Of a DNA stretch of 64,000 bases, positions 34,206 through 46,500 are shown one piece after another. The position numbers and the translations under genes are program-made. The DNA lies in assembly GCA_021229015.1 (NCBI GenBank), contig CM037788.1, positions 40,262,024 through 40,326,023 on the forward strand, written 5' to 3'. The DNA comes from Solen grandis (Eukaryota; Mollusca; Bivalvia; Adapedonta; Solenidae). Below the pieces are notes generated by a model. The model had not been told where the DNA came from. It saw nothing but the letters and a program-made list of their open reading frames with translations, and searched no databases. Numbering within the stretch: the first letter of the stretch is position 1; each line of letters opens with the position of its first letter.

Positions 34206-34870
34206 AATGGTGATTCGTCTTTTTAACAAGCTCAGCTTGGATAAAGAAATGTTAAATATTCTTATAACATGAGAAGAGCACTTAAAACATTTAAGTACTT
34301 GCATCTAGATAACTGCTCAGGTTTTGTGTTCATAGCACTTCATTATAAAGAAACAAAATGTTTCACTGTGGACTTGGTGTAAAGGAAAAAGTCTGCCAGG
34401 CTGCTTTTTTGGTGAAAGTAACCTCTCAAAATAAGATTTTCCTCAACTTAGGTCTTTAAAACTTTAGAACTCCCTTAATTATTAACCTACGGAAATAAAT
34501 TTGTGCAGAATATGAGATTTTTAAGTCAAGAGATATCAGTTTGAAATGTTACATGAAACAAGTTTTTTTTCTGTATAAGCTTCGAAGAAACACAAAGAAA
34601 CAGTAGGAAAGAAAGAATTGTATGCGAAGTTTAATTGAGTAGAAGGAACAGTTTAAAGTTATTACAATAATTAATCTGGTACGTAATGATATTTTCCTGC
34701 CTGTGTTGACTGCATATTTGTATGATCAAAAAGGTACCTAAAAAGAAAAATGCATACGCATTTACATAAGAAAATAATAAATCACTTCTAGCCATAAGAA
34801 AAGTTCCTTTGTCTACTTTAAATTAAGCCAAGTCTGATCCAATTTTTTTAGCCTTTAAGTCCACATTTTG

Positions 34871-35112
34871 TTAACCCTTTCCCTCATAGAGGACACCATG
34901 AAAAGACCTATGCGAACAGCATAAAACCAGATCAGCCTGTGAGTAACTTGCAGGCTGATCAGGTTTTATGCTGTTCGTTGCTCCTCAGTGGTCTGGAAAT
35001 GAGGATTTTGTAATTAAATTTGGTATGGTTTAACTGTGGTTTTCTGCAGATCAGGCTTTATGTGGTACCTACTGAGTGCGTCAAAATGAGTCTATATGAG
35101 GGAAAGGGTTAA
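34871..35112 (-). mobile_element. piggyBac-like MITE copy, inverted
   Basis: A 242-bp copy with TTAA at both ends, starting CCCTTTCCCTCATAGAGGAC and ending ATATGAGGGAAAGGG. It reads opposite to the copies at 31572 and 37823. Confidence 0.85.
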
Positions 35113-37822
35113 TATACAGTATTTTTTTTAATTTAGAGGAAATTCCTTTAAATCGTTAAAATGAAAATATAAAGACAAAGTTAGGAAAATCTAATGTATA
35201 TTTTTATGATAGTTAAAAACTTTATTTTTAAAATGTACGTCTATTATTCATATTTTGTACCCCTACAAAACAATTAGGAGAAAGTAGCCAAACTTCTATT
35301 AATTAACAGGATATCGTTAGAAATTGCTTGAATGAGTCAGTTCTACTCGATTCCCTCTAATCATTACCATATCAGCACCAAATGACCTAATTTTCTTAGA
35401 TAAACATCACAATTGCTAGGCTTCAGTGCTTCTAAGAATTAATTTAAAGGTCTTCATGCTATTTTGCAGCACAGTTGTGTTATAAAATCGTTTTTTCCTA
35501 ACACACTTTTTTTTTTTTTTCGTTTTTCAAACAGTTTCAGAAGAATTGGAAGTTCTTATTTCTGTGCAGCCATGAAAATATTAATCATTAATACAAAAAA
35601 AAAAAAGAGAGACTGTCCATGTAGAAAAGTTGTTGTGGTGGATTTTACTGTTGCTGGAAGTATTTCAGTCACAGCTAAGGCAGTGTCAAATAATTAAGCT
35701 ACTTACAGGTGCGACAAGAGACTACGAGTTCACAGATTGAGGCACCCGGGTTTAATGCCCCTGTCAGACTCCAGCATAAGGGAGGAACATGAGTTGCATA
35801 TGAAAGATTGCTAAAACACACAACTGTTTAGCATATGAACCCAAATTTTCAATGATTTTCATTCTCTGATTAACATACTATGAGTAGTGTGTATTGTGCA
35901 TTGGTACCATTTAACTGATGTGTAGACTTGACAATTTGAGTTTGCCATCACTTCGACATTATTTCAATCATATAGTGACGTCCAGCTAATTACAGGTGGA
36001 GGAAAACCCCGAATGCACGGAGGCATCCGGGTAGAACCACCCACCTACCGCAATCCAGCTGGAAGGCTTCCTCACATGAAAGTCCGAATGACCCTGCCGG
36101 GATAACTGACATGTAGGCAGCACAATTAAGAAACATATTTGAGCTTATGTCATAACACTTTCAGTGTAGCGTATATCAGCAAATGAGTAGCGTATGAAAG
36201 CGTATGGGTAACGTATACATAATGTATGAGTGTATGAATAACATAATCATAAGTAGCATATGAGCAACGTCCCAAGAATTCACATCTTCCTGAATATAAT
36301 ATATATATATGAATTGCCAAACCTATCAGATTATGTGGTGCTGGAGAAGAGCTACCTTAATATCCTCTTTCTTCAGGGGATCCAACTTTATTTGATAAAT
36401 GGGACGAAATAAGGCCATATATTTGTCTTACCTCTCATAAGTTACATGCATTTTCATTGGTCAATTTGTGGTCACATGGTGACCCCCTATATTTTTATAT
36501 AGGGTCAGTTGAAATCCAAATAGGGCTATGGCTTTTAAAAATATATACTCATAAGAATTTTTAATTTATTCTAATTTAATGGCTGTGCTTCCCATCAGTG
36601 TTGCAAAATAAAATGCACATTTATCAATACCGGTATAGTTAAAAGTACTCTGACATTGCGTGATTGTCAGATGTTGAAAGTTTTCTGCTTCTGTTTGTCA
36701 ACAAATATATGACAAGGTAAAATTATCAATCCAATGAACAAATTGATTATTTTATGTTTGGTACTAACTCTACATGGAAATAACCGGGTCAGTAAAGGTC
36801 ACAACTTAATTACAAACATATGAGCAATTTCTCTCTTACACTTGCATATGTTAGTGTTATGCATTGGAGTGTGACAGCCCCATAAAAAAACACCAACCTA
36901 CCACAAGATGCATGCCAGTGTAAAGTAAGGATTTAACAGAAAAATGAAATAAATCTTGAATGATCTGAAATGATTTAATAATAATTTCCATCAACTCTAT
37001 CAATTTTAAATGCAATATTGAAATCTGTATTGTTAGTTGAATGGATTATAAATTAAAGAAGAAAAAATAAGCAACATTTCACTACATGGTCTTGTTTTCC
37101 AAGTTCCACCTGAGAGCAAATTGCATTCAGGATGTTAAGGCATAAGCAGATAGAATTCTCTTTCTTAGAACATTGTGGATATTTAAGAAATCTCAAGGAA
37201 AAAATCTCAAGGCTGTGATAAAAAGAAAAGTAAACTAACAACAGCAAAAACTCAGTAAAGAAAATTCTTAAGATTTTGTCATAATTCCTTGAAATGATCA
37301 TCTTAGGTCCTATAAAAGACTCTTAAAATTTTATCAACAGACAATGCAGTGGTCTCTTAAAACATCAGTAAGGATGTAGAAGATATTTCTTGAGATTTAA
37401 TTAAATTGTCTCGAGAACAAAAAATTGCATCAAATATCTTTAATACATCAAGAAATGTCTGAACATTGGGATAGTTATCTTTTTCTTTTCCAGCATTTTA
37501 TGTCAGCATTTTCTGAGATTCAACTTAATGTGAGAAAAAAGAAAAAAATTGATTTTAAGCAAAAGTGAGTTCTTGAATGAGTTAATCTTGTAATAGGTTT
37601 GCACATAATGTGAATGTTAACATTTGTCCATTTTTTACTCTAATAATTTAAACTTACTTACCTTTGATTGAGAAACTAGTTCTTACAACCAATATATTAA
37701 TTCTTCTTGATGGTTCCTGGATTGGACTAGTACTTTGCAGCTTGATAGGTGAAATAAACCATTTAATATTCAGAAAAGCTATATTCATGAAGTTAATAAA
37801 TGTATATGAATGAGGTAAAGGT
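35113..37822. other. Intergenic, no gene seen
   Basis: AT-rich. Holds an inverted fragment of the SINE at 18620 (35940-36120: CCCACCTACCGCAATCCAGC, TGACCCTGCCGGGAT) and an ATATATATATATAT run at 36298. No exons are recognised. Confidence 0.4.
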
Positions 37823-38064
37823 TTAACCCTTTCCCTCATATAGACTCATTTTGACGCACTCAATAGGTACCACATAAAGCCTGATCTGCAGAAAACTACA
37901 GTTAAACCTTACCAAATTTAATTACAAAATCCTCATTTCCAGACCACTGAGGAGCAGCGAACAGCATAAAACCTGATCAGCCTGCGAGTTACTCGCAGGC
38001 TGATCTGGTTTTATGCTGTTCGCATAGGTCTTTTCATGGTGTCTTCTATGAGGGAAAGGGTTAA
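37823..38064 (+). mobile_element. piggyBac-like MITE, best reference copy
   Basis: The copy is 242 bp, TTAA-flanked, with ends CCCTTTCCCTCATATAGACT and GAGGGAAAGGG and an uninterrupted central palindrome CAGCCTGCGAGTTACTCGCA. No coding capacity. Confidence 0.85.
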
Positions 38065-38367
38065 GTTGCTTTTTAAGTATGGTCGCAGGGAACTGGTTCA
38101 TCCTGGAAACAAGGGTTTGTTTAAATCAGACTGTCATTAGCTGAAAAAGCCTAGTGTCTTAAACTTTCAATACATGTAAAACAATCATTAAGTAACATAC
38201 TTCAGTAAGATTTTCAGTTAACATTATCGGTAATTGAACCCAGGATGCAGTGGTGAGAAGCAACTAGCATTACCTGATTACACTTAATATCCAGACACCA
38301 TATTATTTGATAAGAATTAACTTAAGAAACAAAGAAAGGAAAATTCTGGTAACATTGTATATTATGT

Positions 38368-38397
38368 TTGTGTGTGTGTGTGTGGGGGGGGGGGGGT
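38368..38397 (+). repeat. (TG)n(G)n microsatellite
   Basis: About eight TG units run into 13 G. A similar (TG)n...G14 tract is at 53128-53167 in ZEB intron 1. Confidence 0.9.
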
Positions 38398-38599
38398 TCC
38401 TGGTTCAAAAATTAAACCGGAACACAAATTTTCAAATTCTAACTTCCTAAAGGTGTTTTCAAGTTTTCAGTGAAAAGAAAATCCAGGGAAAAGAAAATCC
38501 AGAGAAATTAGCAACACTTTCTCAGTCTATATTGATGAATATTCATAATTAGCTATTTAATTGATTTTCTGCCTGAAACCTGAGAATAGATAAAAGTTG

Positions 38600-38770
38600 T
38601 GTGGATGACAGGTAATTAGATGAGGACCTGGCGAGAGGCCCAGAGTTGAGCTTACCTGTCAAAGACAGGCTGTGTCATGTTGGGCTCGGCTAATTGTCTG
38701 GTGACATTTTGTGACGGGTCATGGGGTCGTGCTAATCTGTAAAGGTGATGCGATAGATTTGCTCAGGTGA
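38600..38770 (+). promoter_or_regulatory. Candidate ZEB-responsive element upstream of ZEB
   Basis: CAGGTAATTA (38609-38618) joins a ZEB-type E-box to a homeodomain core. TACCTG (38653-38658) lies 44 bp away in inverted orientation, AAGGTG follows near 38742, and CAGGTG is at 38764-38769. ZEB proteins bind paired CACCT-type sites through their two finger clusters, so this spacing is suitable. It is 1.7 kb upstream of ZEB exon 1. Function is inferred only. Confidence 0.35.
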
Positions 38771-39920
38771 TAGAGTAACAAGTTCTTGGTTTTGAAAATG
38801 TGGGGAAAGTTAATCACATTTTAACTGAACTGTAGGAGGGGTGAATAATGAATGTACCTTTATACCTAGCCTAGGAATTTATGATGCTTTGTTATTCTGA
38901 GTGTTCCTTTGTTTTGAAAGACTTTGCTGATTGATCCGAAAATTTAATCTCAGGGGTTAAAATCATGTCTATTGTCTTGCCCCTTTTTTTTCAGAACTGA
39001 CATTTTGATTTGTCTAAGCTCAAATTTCAAGTGGTTTGTTAAATTAATGAAGTTAAGACATTGAATTATGTTTGAATGCCTCTGAAAATAGGTTATAGTA
39101 TTTTTCTCATTATCACTTTTTAAGTTGGAATAGACAAAGTCACTGGAGGCTAATTGTTCATTTAAAGCCAGAAGGGCTTATCAATATATGTAGGAAAAAG
39201 GCTGATGAGCCTTCTGGCTTTCATTGGACAAAATTATTATCTAGGGAGGAAAAATGATTAACGGTTAATTAGGTTTTATACGGTTTTATTCTTCATTGTC
39301 ATTTAACACTTCACCCCATTTCATTAAGATTAATTTTAATGCATTGGCAAACAGAGGAGACTCAAATCACGACAGCTCCTACCAATTAATTTGTCATTAA
39401 TTTGTACCTGAATATTCATCAAGTTTAGAGAAACAAGAACTTTGATAGTATACCTTCAAAAGGGTATTTTTGAAAAATTGGCCCATTTACAATCAGCTTT
39501 TCAAATTTTTCATTAAGTTCATTTAAAAAAAATGTTCTATCATCTCTTACAGGGCTTCCTAGAGCCTTATTCTGAAAATATCTTAAAATTCATGCAATTT
39601 TCACCCAAAGTTTGCTATTTATCCCTGGATTTTTCTTTCCACAAATCAAGAATAGGGCATAATTATTTCCTCCACAGTTGTAAAGGCACCTTCCCCATCA
39701 CCTGGGAAAAAAATCACCATAATGTGTATTAGACCTAAAAAAAATAAACTTTTAATATCCCCAAAAGTATTGGTTTGTCTCAGTGCTTTCATGATAATTA
39801 ATTGATTTTATTTTTTGAACAAAGATTAGTGTATTGGAATTGTAACTTGATTTGCCCTATATCACATGTGTAAGATTTCCACTAGGAATGCCCCAAGAAT
39901 GTGCAGTATTGCATTTCATA
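38771..39920. other. ZEB upstream sequence, no gene seen
   Basis: Includes the imperfect repeat AAAGCCAGAAGGGCTTATCA and GATGAGCCTTCTGGCTTTCA (39162-39222), an inverted repeat with arms AAAGCCAGAAGG and CCTTCTGGCTTT. Otherwise unremarkable. Confidence 0.4.
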
Positions 39921-39921
39921 A

Positions 39922-40440
39922 CAGGTAACCTCCAGGTTCTAACAGGAAACACATAGGTGTCACTGAACTGGAATCCCTGAGTGGGCCATAAATCCCTTTG
40001 AAGCACCTGCAGTCTCTAAATCCAGATGGCCCATGAAGCCCCCAGGTAACCAACTGTATACTGACCCCTGTTAGGGGCCAGACATGACCCCATGTGGCTG
40101 TGTTTATTCCATGACACTTAAGGTGATCCTTCCTATACACACCTATGTAGCACTTCCTTCACCAGAGATAGTGCTAATTAGGTCCCCCTGTCCTGGGAGA
40201 TATGCAAATCAGGTGCTATCAAGGTAGGTGAGACCTCTAGCCAATCAAATGATAATGCTAATTATAGGTGAGATAATCTGATTGGCTGAACCCTGGCTTA
40301 TATTGGCCAGATTATTGTGTTGTATCATTGAGACAATTAATATTAATAAAGACAGTAATTGTCAAAGGTGTAGTGATTACCCTGTGAACAAATTATTAAG
40401 GGATTACTTGTGACAGAGATAGTGGTTACCTTGGTAACAA
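39922..40440 (+). promoter_or_regulatory. ZEB promoter region (octamer, CCAAT boxes, X-box, E-boxes)
   Basis: E-boxes of ZEB type are at 39922 (CAGGTA), 40004 (CACCTG), 40043 (CAGGTA) and 40210 (CAGGTG). The octamer ATGCAAAT (40202-40209) directly abuts the last. CCAAT/ATTGG boxes are at 40241, 40281 and 40302. A perfect palindromic RFX X-box, GTTACCTTGGTAAC, is at 40425-40438. No strong TATA box is evident. The region ends about 50 bp before the proposed ATG at 40488. The combination, on the right strand immediately before a well-formed first exon, is the basis for the call. Confidence 0.5.
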
Positions 40441-40487
40441 TGACTATAGACTTTCCAGTGCATCTAGTTTACAAAGAGGCAGGATCC

Positions 40488-40551
40488 ATGGATATGCTCC
40501 AGCCTCCCAGGAAAAAGTTCAGGACATCCAGTTTCTTCATTGATCAAATAT
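40488..40551 (+). CDS. ZEB: ZEB first coding exon with EH1-like repression motif
   Basis: ATG at 40488 (+4 G) opens [20 protein letters not shown], then I and one base before the consensus donor GTAAGT. The split codon T/TG completed by exon 2 is Leu, giving FFIDQIL, which fits the EH1 pattern FxIxxIL bound by Groucho/TLE corepressors. The frame is open back to 40377 and an in-frame ATG at 40440 (A at -3) could add 16 residues if transcription starts before it. Vertebrate ZEB begins with a different short exon, also ending in phase 1, that carries an RRKQ-type motif. Linkage to exon 2 over 13.4 kb is inferred from phase, strand and absence of another gene. Confidence 0.6.
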
Positions 40552-43500
40552 GTAAGTGACCCAATTTTAAGACTTGCACTTGGAAATATTTATTGGTATC
40601 CTATAAATCCGCAGAACAGCTGCTGAAATTGGCAAAAGTTTTAATTATAAGGTATTAAATTTGAGAATTAGAGAAAATCCAATGGCAATATATACAGACT
40701 ATCAGTGATTTTTTTTGTTTGGATAGTTAGAAGAATTAATTAATTCTCAATTATCTCAAAATTATTTCTTAAAAATATTGAGATTAAGTTCCGTCTTATA
40801 TAGGTTCACATAGAGTGAGATGTGCAAGTTTTGTGCAAGTAAATTGCATATTTCATGGGCTTGGTTTAAAACAGATAGGTAAATTATATAATATTATGAT
40901 GGGTTACAATTGTACACACATCCTCATAAGTGATTTTGATAGTCTTTAAAAGCTTAGTAAAAAAAAAATAGTTATCTGAAAAATGCTTTTTAGTTCAAGA
41001 AGTAACAAAAACAATAGTGTGGCAACAGGGAGTGAGTAAATCATTGTGACCTTTGTGTAACAGTCTCCCACAATCACAAGACCCTTATGTAGATTGAGAG
41101 ACTATATACAGACAACAATGATCATATGATCACAATAATTTGATCATAATAGTCCCCCATTTAGACCTGTACGATGAGTAGTAAATATAGGAGATGTATG
41201 GATTTGTATGTAGTTTATGAAAGGGTTGTAATGGTTCAAATTGCACACTTTCTTGCACAATGTTCTGTGAACTGGTGCTTCAACCTATATATTTATAGGT
41301 AAACTTGCCTTGTTTATTCTTTGCATTGAGATGTTATGTCCTTTGCAATGATTGTTTCCATGTCTGCATATTTTTTTTTACTGAAGATTGATAGAAAAAG
41401 TGGATCTTTTGGTCATTAAAAAAGAATCAAGTTTAAGGTGAAGGGCATTGGTCATTGCAAAATGAGGGTGTCATAAGCTATATATTGATGGTTTTGATGT
41501 GCACTATTGTTAGTAAGCTGTTGAAATAAACTGACATTTACACAGTTGATATTGAGGGGAATACATTACCTATATGTGTATCACAATACACAGGTGTAAA
41601 ACACTGCAGCTATGTTTAAGTGGGTAAATGTCGTATATTTATAATGTTAACAGGTTATTGTTCTGGTTTATCTATTGGATGAATCTTTGACCTGCCAATA
41701 TCAATGTGTACATTCTGGGGTGTGCTACAGATGAAGGTGGGAATACCAGCAAGTCTGTAGACAGGGGATTAACTAGGGGTGAGAGGCTGATTGAGACAAG
41801 TGGTGGGGCTATAATGTTGCTCAGCGGGGGCTGGGGAGTTTGACATCATCTGATACACTGATAATCATGGGCTCTGTGACATTGGGAAAATGGGGACATT
41901 TTGGATGTCAATAATTATAATAGTTATGGAATTTTTTTTTTAATTTTGAGAAAAGAAAAACAATAATGATAATCAATACTATTTTAAGCATATCCACTGG
42001 AGTCAGAACATTAAAATTTATATCGGTGCTTTTATTGGCCATGCCACACTTCATGTTACGTCGTTGGGAAAAATGATACTGGTAGCAGGAGCGCCCAGCT
42101 CCCTAATATTTGATGATTCTAGCAGACATGTGAGGAAGCAGATCCCACTGTAATCTTAGTCTTATGTTTGTTTCCTGACAAAACATGATGAGAAATAGAT
42201 GTGTGAAAAAGGACTGTTGTAATCTGTCAAGGATAGGACATTGGATGTATGATCTTGAATGTGTCATAAGTAATGGAAAAGCCATGTCTTATAGTGTGAG
42301 ATTATAATGCTATCTTTGCTTGTTTAACTGAATGGATTTTCTATGATCAAAATCATTAAGGGGATAAAAAAAAACATGTTTATATAATATCAAATATGTT
42401 TGGTCATCAGTTTGCCAGACCAGAATTTTCAAAGTGTAAAAATGGAAATACATTCCTCTAATTCACAGCATAGTACATAATAACCTAATGCCTAGAATAA
42501 TTAATTTTTGTTGCATAAATGGGTTCTGTGGTTTCTCCGTTTCTAGTTTCCCACTAAAACCTCAGAAACAAAGGCACCATAATCCAGGGTTGCTACCGCA
42601 ATACCTTAACCACAGGTGAGACCCCTGAAGTTCCCTCCTGGGAGCATGTTGACCTCTTCTGCAGGTTTCTGCCTTAAGCTTAATGCACAGTACTCCAGCT
42701 CTATTAAGATGATGACTTGTGAGCATGTGGCCAGGACTGTTCCCTGTCAGTCAGCCCTCTCACAGGTGGTGATGCTGGGCACCACAGGAGATCCCTGGGG
42801 AACCGACCTGGAGTACCTTCATACTGGCCTGATCACACTGCACTAAATTCGACCAAAATATGGAAAGCTCTTTTTCTGTCTCCCTCTTAAAACTCCTATT
42901 TTTTTGTCTCTTCTTTATTGTATCTTGCTTTTTATCAGAATTAACTATGTTTTCATACCAACTGAAAATTATCATGTGAAATTGGACAAAACTGAATGAA
43001 GATTTAAAATCCAATTTTACTCTCTTTGTATGCCTAGGTGTGTGTTTCACCCATTCCTCTCTTTCTTTTTTTCCCTCAATATTTTCATACTATCTTATTC
43101 TTCATTCAGATTATTTCTATTTCTTTGAGATTGCTTGTTGATTACCTTGGGAAAATTGGGATTTGGTGTGCTCTACCCTACAAGGTTGATTCATTTACTT
43201 CAGGTCGGTTCCCACATTACAAGGGTTTAAGATGCCACAACACATGGGGTCTGAAGGACACCTGTCTCTGAGTTGTTTGAGTATTCATTAGTAGAGAGAT
43301 GGAATTGGTCTTTGTGGGTCTCCTGTGCAGATTGGCAGAATTGGATGCTGCCATAAAGTGCCAATTGTAGCCTGAAGTGCCCTGTGTCTCCAATGCATAC
43401 ACAGATACCTGGTTAAAGCTTTAAATTAAGACATGGTTGTGACCTATTACAAGTTTTTTTTATATTGTTGTCATCTGGAATATAGCAATTTTATAAAGTT

Positions 43501-46500
43501 TAAGTTGTTAAATTTCAAATATGTATATAATTATGATAATTCCAAAGGACAACAGTTTGGTTTTCTCACATTATAAGCATTATGGAGAGAGATTTTATAT
43601 CTTCATTTTAAAGTGCTATTTAAATGTTGAAAGAGCATCTGAAAAGCCTACTTGCCTCATCAGACAATGTCTCATAATGCTGCACTAAATCCCTGACTGG
43701 TTAGGTGTTTCAGTTGCAGTCTCAAATTTTAAACAAAGACATATGTATAAATCATGCTCCATGTCTACTTTCCCTTGGCGTTCCAGTATGAATCATAATC
43801 GCTACACCTCCGTTACACGGCAGAGTAGCAAAGTAAAGGTGGTCTGTGCTACCGGGATACACCTTTATTCCATCCCCGGCAGCAGATTTGAATCCAATTT
43901 ACAGTAAAAGACTTTTTGAATCGTGAGAAAATGGCACCCAAAATGTAACCTGACGCGCTCACAGTAGCAGACGACCAGGTTACAAGGGGGCTACACATCC
44001 GTCTGCTGAGAAAGTTTGTCTGCTGTTACATAGGTTTAACTGATTTTGTACTTACTTCTTTAAAACATTTTACATGTTGTTGTTTTTTTTATCTTTATGT
44101 CATTATTTCTCCACTGTAAGGTTATCTTATAAAAAAAAATCTCTAAAAGAAATGTTGCTTGGAAATGGAATATCAAGCCATGGAACATTTCTGTTTTTGA
44201 TCAAGTTAATTAAACTTTGTAGAGTTTCAAACAGGCAGGTCAGGAAAAAACAGAATCATCAATAAACATTCTTAATTTAAATGTTCTAATTATTTAAAAT
44301 AATTGCCGAGTCAAAAATCCACAGCTTCATCAAGAGAGTATTGGTGTAAGCATAACATACCCCCTCTGCGCAATTTGTAGGGCCTCTAGCCACCGGGGTC
44401 CCAGAGTGGGTTCCAAGGTACCAGGAGAAGGTAGACAGGCTACCTATCCGCAGTTAGAGTCGGTGTTTATCAACAAAAAATCAGCGACTTATGACACGTT
44501 TCTATGGAAACCGAAATTACTGCCACTGGGAATTTATGGTGTAAAAGTTTTACAAGTTTCTTTGTTGATACATCTTGTAGCCATTGACAAATGATGTTCT
44601 GGAGTTGTTGAGCAAATGAGTGAAAAAACATGGATATCATAGCACGACAATTCACTCTCCCTTCGAAGATTGTGGACAGCAAGGGTTTCGACTGTTGGAC
44701 CTCGTTCAGACGATTTAACCGTAATTATGTTTAATCAGTTTCTGTTTAATGATGTAAATATTTTGTTTTGGTAGTGTCATGTTTTTCTCTGGGAATCACA
44801 TGGTGGGAAAGTCAGGTATTACGGAGGCAGAGGGTTGTGTCAGGTACATACAAGCCTTTGTCTTTGTTTGCACCATGTGCATGGGGGGTGTGACATAGCT
44901 TCTGACTGATATTTTTCTTTATGAGTTAGTGAGCTATAATTAGTTAGTGATTATAATTGATAATTTGTTAAATGAGCATTTTTTAGTACAGTGTATGGTG
45001 TTTATTTTATTAAAATTATTTAAAAAAAATATGTTGCTCTTCTAAAAAGTAAAAAAAAACACTTACGTTATAAATTATTTTTTTTGAACATCATCGTCAT
45101 TGTTTTTCTTGAAACAATTTTGTTTGTTTTTTTAAACAAAAAGCACAACATGACAAGTCAATGTCATTCTCGTTATGTAACAAAGGCTTGTAAAAACACA
45201 CAAAAAACTCATAGGCTTGTGTGTTATCAGGGTCTAGTGAGATAAGTATTTCTGAGGCTTCCTGTTCAGGCTTGAGAAGACAAGTGTCACCGGTACAGCA
45301 CGTGGTAGCACGTGCACCCTGCCAGATAAGTACCAGGCTGACACATCGGGAGCAGATGGAAATACCTATTGTTAAGACCTTCATGTGTTTTGTATTACTT
45401 TTATCGTTTTTAGTAACCAAAACCAAAACCTATCCAAAACAAGACAACTGCTGGTTCCTTGAATCGTTACTTATTGTATGATTTTTAGTACTCTGATTTC
45501 TTTCTTTTGATCCAAATTTTTATAATTATCTTTTCTCTCAGGGTCATGGCAGATTTTTTTTTTTCAAACATTTGGTGCATATTCAAGACTGATAGATGCA
45601 GAATGATAATCATTGATACATTTTTATCGTTATTACAAAAACAGGAAAATGTTGTCAGAAAAAGTAAAATTACAAAAAAATGTAGAAAAATATTGTGTCA
45701 GAAAAAGTATAATTACAAAAAATGTAATTTCATGTTAAGCTGTTATGTTGATGTAGATTACATGCATCAACATAAGCAACGTTGAAGCAATCAATAGATC
45801 GACAAAGATATACCTTGGCACTTGAAAGACTTGTAAGAACAGTGTGTTTTCTTCATTTAAGACAGTGTCGCTAAATTCTGAGTCAATTTCGATGACTTGA
45901 GGACAATTTCCTGAGACAGGCTTTTACTTTCTATGAATTATTCAGTAGGTTGTCTTGGAAGGGAAGGAATAACTGACATATTCTTTCAGTTTGTCACTGG
46001 AAATATGCATTGTGTGTATCAGAATTAAAAGACAGGGAAAAAAAGAAGAAAACTGACCATTTTGGCTTTAAAAATCAGTTTGTATACATGCATAAAATCT
46101 TGTGAAGAAATGTAAATCATAGTTCAGTGAAAATTATTTGATTATATATTTATCAGCTGTTTAGCATTAAGAAATATTCATCAACCAATTAAACTGCACC
46201 AAAAGGAAAAAATAAAGCAGACATTGTGACTGTTATACAGACCCTTGTTTGATAGATAGGCTACTTGAATGATTTCGTGTAAGACAGCCCTATATTGATC
46301 GAGGACCCACCATCTCCTGACTGGTGTTGCAAGGAGAATCTGTCCATATTTCATCAGTGTAGCCCAGGACCACTTGTAGACCTAGCCAAACACCTTATTT
46401 CTATCTCCGTATCTTCCAGGAAAAATATTGATTTTGGGGTGAGTGGCTTCCGAGTCCGTGGAAGCATGGACGAATCTTAACAATTGAGTGACGTTTTCTT

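Noticed and set aside
45097..45481. Overlapping open frames on both strands in ZEB intron 1
   Set aside because: Neither translation is recognisable and they mirror one another. Low stop density in a balanced-composition patch is enough to explain them.
46295..46480. 61-codon frame with [16 protein letters not shown] as a ZEB exon
   Set aside because: No convincing acceptor and donor in a fitting phase and no similarity to any ZEB segment.
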